In this document: in pieces, positions 1 to 6,248 of the stretch | Position numbering within the stretch: position 1 is the stretch's first letter | How the letters are laid out: each line of letters opens with the position of its first letter | Source: Weeksellaceae bacterium | GTDB taxonomy: Bacteria; Bacteroidota; Bacteroidia; Flavobacteriales; Weeksellaceae | Assembly (NCBI GenBank): GCA_028694715.1 | Contig: JAQVKJ010000078.1 | Coordinates: 1-6,566, forward strand | Reading direction: 5' to 3' | Length of the DNA stretch: 6,566 bases | Notes under the pieces: model-generated | Databases searched by the model: none | Seen by the model: only the letters and a program-made list of their open reading frames with translations | Told to the model about the DNA's origin: nothing | Made by a program: the position numbers and the translations under genes

Positions 1-1405
1 AAGCTTGTTCGGCCAGATTTTGTACAAAAGTATTCAATCCTTCATCCAACCAACTCCATTGTCTCTCATCAGAATTGAGAATCATCGAAAAGAAATTGTG
101 TCCCACTTCGTGAATCACTAATCCCACCAAGTTGTCAGCCATGTTCTGGTCATAACTGCCGTCCGCCCTGGCCCGTCCTCCATTGAAACATATCATCGGA
201 TATTCCATCCCCTGCCACTGAACACTGGCCGATACCGCTTTGGGATAAGGATAATCAAAGGTATAATGCGAATAAATTTTCAGTGTATGGGCCACCGCCT
301 GTGTGGACAAATCCTTCCAGAGATTGCCGCCTTCCTTGGGGTAAATTGACTCCGCCATGACGATGGAATTTCCGATTTCAACCGCCATCGCATCCCACAT
401 ATAAGTCCTCGAAGAAACCCAAGCAAAATCCCGTACATTCTCAGCTTCAAATCTCCAAGTCTTGGTCTTTCCTTTTGCACCTTCTTTCATTCGCTGTGCC
501 GTCTCGGCTTCGGTCACAATCATCAAAGGACGCTCAAAATTAGATTTTGCTTTCTGGTATCTTTGGTATTGTTCGCTGCTCAGCACTTCCTTCATATTTG
601 TCAATTCGCCGGTGGCATTCGGCAAATGATCGGCAGGCAAAGTAATATTCACCTTGAAATTCCCAAACTCCAAGGCATATTCTGAACGCTGCCAGTACGG
701 CATGTTTTGCCAACCTTCCACATCGTTGTAAACTGCCAGCCTCGGATAAAACTGGGCCATCGCATATATGTTGCCGTCCTCCCTCGGCTCATAACCGTTG
801 CGGTCGCTGACGATGAAATAATTCGGAACGCTGTAGGACCATTTGATTTTGAACACAAACTTTTCGCCCGCTCCTATGGCTTTGGGCGGAATCACACGCA
901 TCATGGTGCCGTTTATAAAATATGCCAAATCCTTATTGGAAGCATCTTTCACAAAATGAATTTCAAAACCACCGTCAAATTTATCCTCCATAAATCTTCT
1001 CGAAAATGCATCTACACTGACGGGATTCTCTGGCACACCTTGCTCGCGGTAGTGATGAAATGGTGAATCTTTTTTACGAAGATTCTGATCCATCGACAAC
1101 CAAAGGTATTCCAGCGTATCTGGAGAATGATTGTGATAAGTTATCGTTTCTTCCCCGTTCAATTTGTGATTGACATCGTCTAATACCAAATCCATTTCAT
1201 AATCCACCTGTTGCTGATAATAACCCGGACCCGGCGCTCCGGCTGCAGTTCTGAACTGATTGGGCGTGGGCAACAAATCATACATTTGATTGAAAGGATG
1301 ATTCCCCTTGTGTCCCTGTGTGGTATTGTAATCCTGATTTTGACCAAAAACAAAAAGGGGAATCAACCCCAGACATATTAAAATACTGAATTTGTAGAAC
1401 TTCAT
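1..1405 (-). CDS. Exported M1-family zinc metallopeptidase, N-terminal 468 residues (3' end beyond window)
   Basis: The frame is open from the ATG at 1405-1403 to the window edge, so the C-terminus is missing. Residues 1-21 form an export signal (MKFYK, then a hydrophobic stretch ending VFG before QNQD), so the enzyme should act in the periplasm or outside the cell. The zinc site is complete: HEVGH at residues 432-436, then exactly 18 residues and a glutamate (E455 in WLDEGLN), which is the HEXXH-X18-E signature of M1 gluzincins. The substrate-anchoring GXMEN motif appears as GMEYP at 399-403. M1 enzymes are usually aminopeptidases that cut single residues from peptide N-termini; the exact substrate cannot be read here. 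The gene follows mpl after a 72-base gap and may have its own promoter. A lipoprotein signal is not supported, since C11 lacks a lipobox. Confidence 0.93.
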   Translation of the reverse strand, partial: MKFYKFSILICLGLIPLFVFGQNQDYNTTQGHKGNHPFNQMYDLLPTPNQFRTAAGAPGPGYYQQQVDYEMDLVLDDVNHKLNGEETITYHNHSPDTLEYLWLSMDQNLRKKDSPFHHYREQGVPENPVSVDAFSRRFMEDKFDGGFEIHFVKDASNKDLAYFINGTMMRVIPPKAIGAGEKFVFKIKWSYSVPNYFIVSDRNGYEPREDGNIYAMAQFYPRLAVYNDVEGWQNMPYWQRSEYALEFGNFKVNITLPADHLPNATGELTNMKEVLSSEQYQRYQKAKSNFERPLMIVTEAETAQRMKEGAKGKTKTWRFEAENVRDFAWVSSRTYMWDAMAVEIGNSIVMAESIYPKEGGNLWKDLSTQAVAHTLKIYSHYTFDYPYPKAVSASVQWQGMEYPMICFNGGRARADGSYDQNMADNLVGLVIHEVGHNFFSMILNSDERQWSWLDEGLNTFVQNLAEQA

Positions 1406-1421
1406 CTGTTAGTTATTTGGA

Positions 1422-1452
1422 TAAATGTATAAAAATAGGTATAATTCTACAA
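1422..1452 (-). promoter_or_regulatory. Possible Bacteroidota-type promoter for the M1 peptidase gene
   Basis: On the minus strand a TTG (1452-1450) is followed after 20 bases by TACATTTA (1429-1422), a near match to the Bacteroidota -7 consensus TAnnTTTG with only the last base different. It lies 16 bases before the ATG at 1405, which would leave a very short leader. The 72-base gap between mpl and this gene is AT-rich and holds no clear hairpin terminator, so read-through from mpl is equally possible. Confidence 0.25.
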
Positions 1453-1477
1453 TTCCATCAACTTGGATTCTGTCTCC

Positions 1478-2824
1478 CTAAAAAATACGGTTCAATTCTA
1501 TTCCGCCAAAATTGGCTGAGCTCATCATCAGAAAGACCTTTCCGCTTTTGTCAATGGATTCAAGAAAGTCCTTTAGCTCTTCAGAGGAAGTGAAGACCCG
1601 AAGGCTGGGGTCAGCAAATGCAGTTCTTATATCATCCGGCGAAATAGGCTCCATTCTTTTGATTTTCAATGCTTCGGGATTGTAATAGACGATTTTTTCA
1701 TCCGCAGGACTGAGCGCACCTTTGTACTCTGTCAGAAATTTTGGATTCAAGCTCGAGTAGGTGTGCAGTTCCAGAAAGGCGATTAGCTTTTTATCGGGAT
1801 ACTGTTCCCTGACCGCTTGGGTAGTAGAAGTTACCTTGCTCGGTGCATGTGCAAAATCCTTGTATGCAATAAAATCAGGGCCGTGTTTGATGGGTTCAAG
1901 TCGTTTTGAAGCACCTTTAAAGGTTTGTATGGCCTCATAAAACTGTGGCTCAGAAATTCCCATTTCCTTGCAAATCAGTCTTGCTCCCTCCAAATTGTTC
2001 AGGTTGTGCCGGCCAAAAACTTCGAGTGCAATCTTGCGCTCACCGATGTCCAAATAGGTCAGTCCATCTACTATTTTATAAGTCGGTGTTGAATAAGGAA
2101 TTTTTTTAATCTCATTGACTGACCCTTCCACCACTGATACAACATTCTCATCCTCTGAATTGTATATGACCGTGCCTTCTTTCTCAATGAGCTCAGTAAA
2201 CAATTCAAACTGATGTACATAATTTTCAAAAGTCGGGAAAACATTGACATGGTCCCAGGCAATGCCGCTGATCAGCGCAGCGTGGGGGCGGTACAGCAAG
2301 ATTTTTGGCCTTCTGTCAATGGCGGACGAAAGGTATTCGTCGCCTTCCATCAGCATATATTTGTTTTCATGGGTGAGTTTGACCATGACTTCAAATCCCT
2401 CCAACTGCGCACCTACCATATAATCCACATCCATTCCATGAAAATGGAGCACATGGAGTACCATAGAAGTAATGGTCGTTTTGCCGTGCGAACCCGCTAT
2501 CACCACTCTGATTTTGTCCTTTGACTGTTCATACAGAAATTCGGGATAGGAGTAGATTTTCAAACCGAGTTCCTTTGCCCTGAGCATTTCGGGATTGTCA
2601 CCATGTGCATGCATACCGAGTATGACCGCATCCAGCTCGTTGGTGATTTTTTCGGGAAACCAGCCCAAGGATTCTGGCAGCAGTCCTCTGTTTTTGAGCC
2701 GGGAGGCGGAGGGTTCAAAAATGGCGTCGTCAGAGCCGCTGATTTTGTATCCTTTTAGGTGAAGTGCGATGGCCAGATTGTGCATGGCACTGCCGCCTAT
2801 CGCTATAAAATGAATTTTTTTCAT
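1478..2824 (-). CDS. mpl: Murein peptide ligase Mpl (UDP-MurNAc:L-Ala-gamma-D-Glu-meso-Dap ligase)
   Basis: This 448-residue protein is a Mur-ligase family member. Mpl uses ATP in the cytoplasm to join recycled cell-wall tripeptide to UDP-MurNAc, returning it to peptidoglycan synthesis. The N-terminal UDP-sugar domain begins IHFIAIGGSAMHNLA (4-18) with GSD at 30-32. The central ATPase domain has the P-loop GSHGKTT (111-117), EGDEY (160-164), AWDHVNVFP (189-197) and GRHNLNN (271-277). The C-terminal domain opens with KDFAHAPSK (322-330), which corresponds to DDFAHHP of E. coli Mpl and DDYGHHP of MurC. The FAH core and the overall layout favour Mpl over MurC, and the length is close to that of E. 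coli Mpl. Its ATG overlaps the acyltransferase stop by one base (TAATG), so translation is probably coupled. The Mpl call is firm at family level; substrate preference is inferred. Confidence 0.88.
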   Translation of the reverse strand: MKKIHFIAIGGSAMHNLAIALHLKGYKISGSDDAIFEPSASRLKNRGLLPESLGWFPEKITNELDAVILGMHAHGDNPEMLRAKELGLKIYSYPEFLYEQSKDKIRVVIAGSHGKTTITSMVLHVLHFHGMDVDYMVGAQLEGFEVMVKLTHENKYMLMEGDEYLSSAIDRRPKILLYRPHAALISGIAWDHVNVFPTFENYVHQFELFTELIEKEGTVIYNSEDENVVSVVEGSVNEIKKIPYSTPTYKIVDGLTYLDIGERKIALEVFGRHNLNNLEGARLICKEMGISEPQFYEAIQTFKGASKRLEPIKHGPDFIAYKDFAHAPSKVTSTTQAVREQYPDKKLIAFLELHTYSSLNPKFLTEYKGALSPADEKIVYYNPEALKIKRMEPISPDDIRTAFADPSLRVFTSSEELKDFLESIDKSGKVFLMMSSANFGGIELNRIF

Positions 2825-3639
2825 TAGCTGAAAAAGTCTTGGGGTTCGTTGTCGAGCATGATTTCTTCTATCGGTTTTACTTTTAGAAATTCAGGTGATT
2901 GTTCTATGGCGTCCATGATTTTTTTCATAATGGCACTGGCATCGTCCTGTTCCCAGTCAATCTCTAAGGGCTCTTTGAATTTCATGGTGGGTTTTCCACC
3001 CATTTTTTTGATTTTCAAACCTTTTTTGTCAAATGCCCTTCTGAAACCGTCTATGACCACAGGAACCACAATCGGTTGGGTGGCCCTGATCAGGTGTGCA
3101 GTCCCTCTTCTTCCGGGGGCAAAAGCAGTGGTAGTCCCTTGTGGAAAGGTCACCACCCAGCCGTTCTCAAGTGCCTTTTGAATGTTCTTTATTTCGCTGA
3201 TGTCCACCTGACGGTTTACATCCTTACCCCCGGCACGCCATGTCCGTTTTACGGTAATGGCTCCAGTGTATGCAAAAAGCTTGGTCAGGAAATTGTTTTT
3301 CATCGTTTCCTCGGCCGCTACATAGTAAAAATCGATTTTGGGATTCAGCAAATAAACCGGATTTTTGATGGTGTCTATAAAACCATTGTTCAAACTGCAA
3401 AAAACATGGTACATCGCAAATACATCCGCAAAATATGTCTGGTGGTTTGAAACAAAGAGTACATTGGTCTTGGGCAATTTCAATAAATTCTCTGTGCCGC
3501 TGATTTTGAGTTTGTTGTAGGCACTGTACCTGAAATAGGTCGCACCCCCCAAAATGAAAATCAAAGTCCTCTTCAGAAAATAAAGATAACCGAATGCATC
3601 TCTGTACACATTTTTTTTAACCACCTTCTGCTTTGACAT
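2824..3639 (-). CDS. PlsC-like 1-acylglycerol-3-phosphate acyltransferase family protein
   Basis: The 271-residue protein belongs to the PlsC/LPLAT acyltransferase family, which transfers fatty acyl groups to lysophospholipids or related lipids at the inner membrane. Visible family blocks are VLFVSNHQTYFAD (60-72, motif I), WVVTFPQGTTTAF (161-173, motif III, normally FPEGTRS) and IVVPVVIDGF (190-199, motif IV). A hydrophobic segment near residues 15-36 may attach it to the membrane. Two features are unusual. Motif I has five residues between H66 and D72 instead of the usual four, and motif III has Q and T where most members have E and R. The exact acceptor lipid is therefore uncertain: phosphatidic acid synthesis is the default guess, and acylation of an amino- or sulfonolipid is possible. 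It follows the Nudix gene after 29 bases and overlaps mpl by one base. Confidence 0.85.
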   Translation of the reverse strand: MSKQKVVKKNVYRDAFGYLYFLKRTLIFILGGATYFRYSAYNKLKISGTENLLKLPKTNVLFVSNHQTYFADVFAMYHVFCSLNNGFIDTIKNPVYLLNPKIDFYYVAAEETMKNNFLTKLFAYTGAITVKRTWRAGGKDVNRQVDISEIKNIQKALENGWVVTFPQGTTTAFAPGRRGTAHLIRATQPIVVPVVIDGFRRAFDKKGLKIKKMGGKPTMKFKEPLEIDWEQDDASAIMKKIMDAIEQSPEFLKVKPIEEIMLDNEPQDFFS

Positions 3640-3642
3640 TAT

Positions 3643-3648
3643 CCCTCC
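3643..3648 (-). promoter_or_regulatory. Strong Shine-Dalgarno sequence before the acyltransferase
   Basis: GGAGGG lies three bases before the ATG at 3639-3637. This supports that start codon. Such a strong purine site is uncommon in Bacteroidota, where most genes lack one, and no comparable site precedes the other starts in this window. Confidence 0.5.
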
Positions 3649-3663
3649 ATTTGTTTAAAAGTA

Positions 3664-3671
3664 CAAATTTA
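3664..3671 (-). promoter_or_regulatory. Possible internal -7 promoter element before the acyltransferase
   Basis: TAAATTTG on the minus strand matches the Bacteroidota -7 consensus TAnnTTTG at every fixed position and includes the Nudix stop codon TAA. It lies 24 bases before the acyltransferase ATG. No TTG is found at the usual distance of about 19-21 bases upstream, and chance matches are expected in AT-rich DNA, so this is only a candidate. Confidence 0.2.
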
Positions 3672-4304
3672 AAGCATTTCCGTCAAATCGGCGAATTCGC
3701 TTAAAATCATTGCTGTCGCTCCCCAAATATACTCATTTTCACCCAAATCATAACCCGGGATTTCAACGCGATGCCCACCGAATTCCCTTTCAAAATTCAA
3801 TGATTCAGCCCGCAAAAACGCACCCAAATCAAGGGGTACTACCTGCTGAACCTCGTATGACTGAATATCAAAATTGGGTACGCCTTTATAAAATCCAACA
3901 AACGGATACACCAGAAAATTGCTGGGAGGAATATACAACTCGGTCAGCTGAAGCGCTATTTCTATGTCCTCCTCATAAACGCCCAACTCTTCGCAGGTCT
4001 CACGAACTGCTGTCCGAGAAAGTTCTATGTCTTCCGGCTCAAATGCACCGCCCGGCAATGAAATCTGATTCGAGTGCACCCCTTGATAAATCTGACGAAG
4101 CGTGACAGGAAATTCAATGTCGCCATCATCGTTTTCATACAGCATAATCAACACCGCAGCCGCTCTCGGATTCGCCTTTTTGACCGATTCTATATCAAAT
4201 CGGTCGCGGTAGGGCGGTGAAAGTTTCTGCTGAGATTCCCACCCGGGTAGCTCTCCTTCAAAATGGGTGAGCTTGTACTTTAATTCATCTATATAAAGGT
4301 CCAT
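3669..4304 (-). CDS. Nudix hydrolase, CoA diphosphatase (NudL/NUDT7) type
   Basis: The 211-residue cytoplasmic protein carries a Nudix box at 85-108 (GGAFEPEDIELS, then REtcEELG), the Mg2+-binding and catalytic motif. The box has the slightly longer spacing between GG and RE seen in coenzyme A diphosphatases such as NudL and NUDT7. Just before it, TLRQIYQGVHSNQISLPGG (68-86) fits the UPF0035 signature that marks this subgroup. The tail EYIWGATAMIL (191-201) is also typical. Such enzymes split CoA or acyl-CoA into 3',5'-ADP and (acyl-)4'-phosphopantetheine, so it may control CoA levels. The neighbouring acyltransferase uses acyl donors that can depend on CoA, which makes the pairing plausible but does not prove a functional link. 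Its ATG overlaps the RDD stop by one base (TAATG), which suggests coupled translation. Confidence 0.87.
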   Translation of the reverse strand: MDLYIDELKYKLTHFEGELPGWESQQKLSPPYRDRFDIESVKKANPRAAAVLIMLYENDDGDIEFPVTLRQIYQGVHSNQISLPGGAFEPEDIELSRTAVRETCEELGVYEEDIEIALQLTELYIPPSNFLVYPFVGFYKGVPNFDIQSYEVQQVVPLDLGAFLRAESLNFEREFGGHRVEIPGYDLGENEYIWGATAMILSEFADLTEML

Positions 4305-5146
4305 TACATTTTTTGAGTATAATAATTAAAATCTTTCATCACTGTTTCCACAAAATCCCAATCACCTTGTTCGCTCTTGACATCCATCACGGTTTCCAAC
4401 CTTTTGCGCAACCGCTCAATCGTTTTGTAATCTCGCCTCTTTTTGGCTTGAGTCAGGGTGTCCTTGATGATTCTTGCGTCGTTGTCGCTCAACCGCATCA
4501 CCTGACTGTATCTCGGTACATAATCCTCATGCAACTCTTCGAGTATGGTGATGTCAATCGACTGTTTTTCTTTTAACTTTAACACCGTAGTACCGGCAAC
4601 TATGTCTCCGATCCTTTGCGAATTTTTGGTCCTGATGATGGAGATAAAAGCAACGAATCCACTGAACATAAACATCAACCAAGCGAACAAATACGCCAGC
4701 TCCTCACCGAATATCGGAATCAAAAACAACAACATGAACAGACCCGTCCAGAAATCCACGAACCGGAACACCCAACGAGTGAAATATTCCTGAAATCCGG
4801 CCCGGTAACCGTCCAATTTGACCACCTTGATGCCCAGAATCATCTTGCCAAAACTCTGTCCATTGAACAGCATTTCGGTCCATAGTGAATAAAAAAGTGC
4901 CGGCAACAACAAAATCAAATACAGAATTTCCATAAACACTGACAAATCAAATACAGCACCGCTGTCCTTGCTGTCTAAAATATCGAAATTCAGGCTCAGC
5001 ACCGAAAAGAAAAAATAACTCACCACCCAGATGTAAACAAATATCAGAAACATATCTATCAAAAAGGCCACCAGACGGCGACCCACACCTGCATGGCTGA
5101 TGTCCACATTTACATTGAGGGGAGTCTTGATTTTAATAAATTCCAT
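4304..5146 (-). CDS. RDD family membrane protein with C-terminal soluble extension
   Basis: The 280-residue protein has the RDD domain in residues about 17-191. Its hallmarks are AGVGRRLVAFLID (19-31, conserved R and D), FNGQSFGKMILGIKVV (94-109) and QRIGDIVAGTTVLK (177-190, conserved R and D). Hydrophobic segments lie near 27-50, 70-90, 134-146 and 150-170, so it sits in the inner membrane. The molecular role of RDD proteins is poorly known; ion transport has been proposed for some. Residues about 192-280 form a charged, probably cytoplasmic tail with PRYSQVMRLSDNDARIIKD (211-229) and a helical KKRRDYKTIERLRKRLE stretch (235-251); I recall similar tails in other Bacteroidota RDD proteins. 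It is the first gene of the minus-strand run and diverges from the SpoIIM-like gene. The ATG at 5146 gives a full domain and is preferred. Confidence 0.9.
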   Translation of the reverse strand: MEFIKIKTPLNVNVDISHAGVGRRLVAFLIDMFLIFVYIWVVSYFFFSVLSLNFDILDSKDSGAVFDLSVFMEILYLILLLPALFYSLWTEMLFNGQSFGKMILGIKVVKLDGYRAGFQEYFTRWVFRFVDFWTGLFMLLFLIPIFGEELAYLFAWLMFMFSGFVAFISIIRTKNSQRIGDIVAGTTVLKLKEKQSIDITILEELHEDYVPRYSQVMRLSDNDARIIKDTLTQAKKRRDYKTIERLRKRLETVMDVKSEQGDWDFVETVMKDFNYYTQKM

Positions 5147-5191
5147 ACGGTACTATAATTTATTCCACGACTTATACAAAGAATATTTTTA

Positions 5192-5199
5192 TATATTTG
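5192..5199 (+). promoter_or_regulatory. Candidate Bacteroidota -7 element for the SpoIIM-like gene
   Basis: TATATTTG fits TAnnTTTG at all fixed positions and lies 38 bases before the TTG at 5238, leaving a leader of roughly 30 bases. No TTG occurs at the expected -33 distance. If this promoter is used, the transcript starts downstream of the ATG at 5100, which would rule that codon out as the start. Confidence 0.35.
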
Positions 5200-5200
5200 G

Positions 5201-5215
5201 ACTGACGCAATCAGT
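5201..5215. repeat. Short inverted repeat (possible operator) at the predicted transcription start
   Basis: ACTGA (5201-5205) and TCAGT (5211-5215) are perfect reverse complements separated by CGCAA. The dyad begins one base after the candidate -7 element, a place where a repressor could act. Five-base arms are short and could arise by chance. Confidence 0.2.
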
Positions 5216-5237
5216 ACATTCAAAAATTATTCATCAT

Positions 5238-6248
5238 TTGAGAGAAGCCGCTTTCATTCGACAAAATAAAGAAAAATGGTTGGAATTTGAAAAATCATTG
5301 TACAAATCTTCGGACAAAAGACCCGAAAGATTGGCGGAACTCTTTATTCAAATCAACAATGACCTGGCTTATGCACAGACCTATTACCCCAAAAGCAATG
5401 TCATCAGATACCTGAATGCATTGGCGGTGACCGCTTATCACAAAATTTATGGTCGGAGAGGAAGCAACAGGGGGTTCAAAAACTTCTGGACCTTTGAAGT
5501 CCCCATGATCTCATACAGGTACCGAAAATACTTTTACTTTTCATTCGCAGTGTTTTTTCTGATGATTGCCATCGGCGTTTTTTCAGCAATTTATGAACCC
5601 GAATTCGTGCGCTCCATACTCAGCGACGGCTATGTGGACATGACCGAAGAAAACATCAAAAACGGAGACCCACTGGCGGTGTACAACAACAACTCTTCCA
5701 TCGGTAACTTCAACAGCTTCTTTTTTATTGCTTTCAACAACATAAGGGTCGGACTGACCGCATTTCTATACGGAATTTTTGGTGGTGTAGGTTCGCTTTA
5801 TTTCATGCTGGTCAACGGTGTGATGGTGGGCAGTTTTCAATACATGTTCTATGAAAAAGGACATTTCTTTTTGTCGCTCAGAACCATCTGGATGCACGGC
5901 TCCATGGAAATGTTTGCCATGTGCATCGAAATCGCAGCTGGCATATTGTTGGGCACCAGTTATTTGTTCCCCGGCATACTTACCCGCAGACAAGCGTTTT
6001 ATCAGAAAGGAAAAGCAGCACTCAAAATCGTCATCAGTACAATTCCTTTTACATTGACTGCCGCACTGATCGAAGGTTATCTGACACAATACGCCAAAGC
6101 CATGCCCATTGTATTCGCAGCAATGATTGTGCTGGGTTCCCTCGCTTTTATCTCATGGTATTACCTGATATATCCCATCAAGGTCTTTAGAAAAAGCCAC
6201 CGTGATTTTTCTTATTTGCTAAATGAAATCGGCCATGAGAAAGATTAG
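5238..6248 (+). CDS. SpoIIM-like (DUF95) integral membrane protein
   Basis: With the TTG start the protein has 336 residues and begins with the REAAFIRQNKEKWLEFEK type of N-terminus that I recall from Bacteroidota homologues. The frame also extends upstream to an ATG at 5100, but that would add 46 poorly structured residues, overlap the RDD gene on the other strand by 47 bases and start before the candidate promoter, so it is not preferred. Residues 1-95 are soluble and helical. Hydrophobic segments then lie near 98-118, 160-200, 222-246, 263-285 and 290-312. The block WMHGSMEMFAMCIEIAAG (218-235) and FNNIRVGLTAFLYGIFGG (166-183) match the SpoIIM/DUF95 domain. Bacillus SpoIIM works in septal peptidoglycan remodelling during engulfment, but this organism type does not sporulate, so the role here is unknown. 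It overlaps the next gene by 14 bases. Confidence 0.88.
   Translation: MREAAFIRQNKEKWLEFEKSLYKSSDKRPERLAELFIQINNDLAYAQTYYPKSNVIRYLNALAVTAYHKIYGRRGSNRGFKNFWTFEVPMISYRYRKYFYFSFAVFFLMIAIGVFSAIYEPEFVRSILSDGYVDMTEENIKNGDPLAVYNNNSSIGNFNSFFFIAFNNIRVGLTAFLYGIFGGVGSLYFMLVNGVMVGSFQYMFYEKGHFFLSLRTIWMHGSMEMFAMCIEIAAGILLGTSYLFPGILTRRQAFYQKGKAALKIVISTIPFTLTAALIEGYLTQYAKAMPIVFAAMIVLGSLAFISWYYLIYPIKVFRKSHRDFSYLLNEIGHEKD

Larger units (their letters stand above)
5147..5237. promoter_or_regulatory. AT-rich divergent promoter region between the RDD and SpoIIM-like genes
   Basis: These 91 bases separate the two divergent starts and should hold promoters for both transcription units. On the plus strand the visible signals are TATATTTG at 5192-5199 and a dyad at 5201-5215, listed separately. 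On the minus strand I found no convincing TTG/TAnnTTTG pair for the RDD run. The designation as a shared control region depends on the TTG start at 5238. Confidence 0.55.

Noticed and set aside
1..6. AAGCTT (HindIII site) at the first base, suggesting a cloning junction
   Set aside because: The peptidase frame is natural up to the edge and another AAGCTT occurs near 3275; a six-base site at the edge proves nothing.
707..1066. Plus-strand open frame of 119 codons
   Set aside because: It lies wholly antisense to the M1 peptidase, whose frame shows clear family motifs on both sides; no recognisable domain.
1373..1375. Cysteine C11 in the M1 peptidase signal as a lipoprotein attachment site
   Set aside because: The preceding residues (LI) do not form a lipobox such as L-[AS]-[GA]-C, and the hydrophobic stretch continues past the cysteine.
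1406..1477. Terminator between mpl and the M1 peptidase
   Set aside because: The gap has AT-rich sequence and a direct GAATT repeat but no GC-rich hairpin followed by a T run.
1478..2824. MurC (UDP-MurNAc:L-alanine ligase) as the identity of the Mur ligase
   Set aside because: The N-terminal IHFIAIGGSAMHNLA block and the FAH core of the C-terminal motif fit Mpl better than MurC, and the neighbours are not the murein synthesis (mur/fts) cluster where MurC usually lies.
2849..3450. Two plus-strand open frames of 110 and 124 codons
   Set aside because: Both are antisense shadows of the acyltransferase gene and show no domain or start signal of their own.
5100..5237. Extra 46-residue N-terminus of the SpoIIM-like protein from the ATG at 5100
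   Set aside because: It overlaps the divergent RDD gene, contains the likely promoter and looks unlike a protein domain; the recognisable family sequence begins at the TTG at 5238.
5766..6089. Minus-strand open frame of 107 codons
   Set aside because: It is antisense to the membrane domain of the SpoIIM-like gene; its residue make-up (many H, C, Q) is that of a shadow frame.
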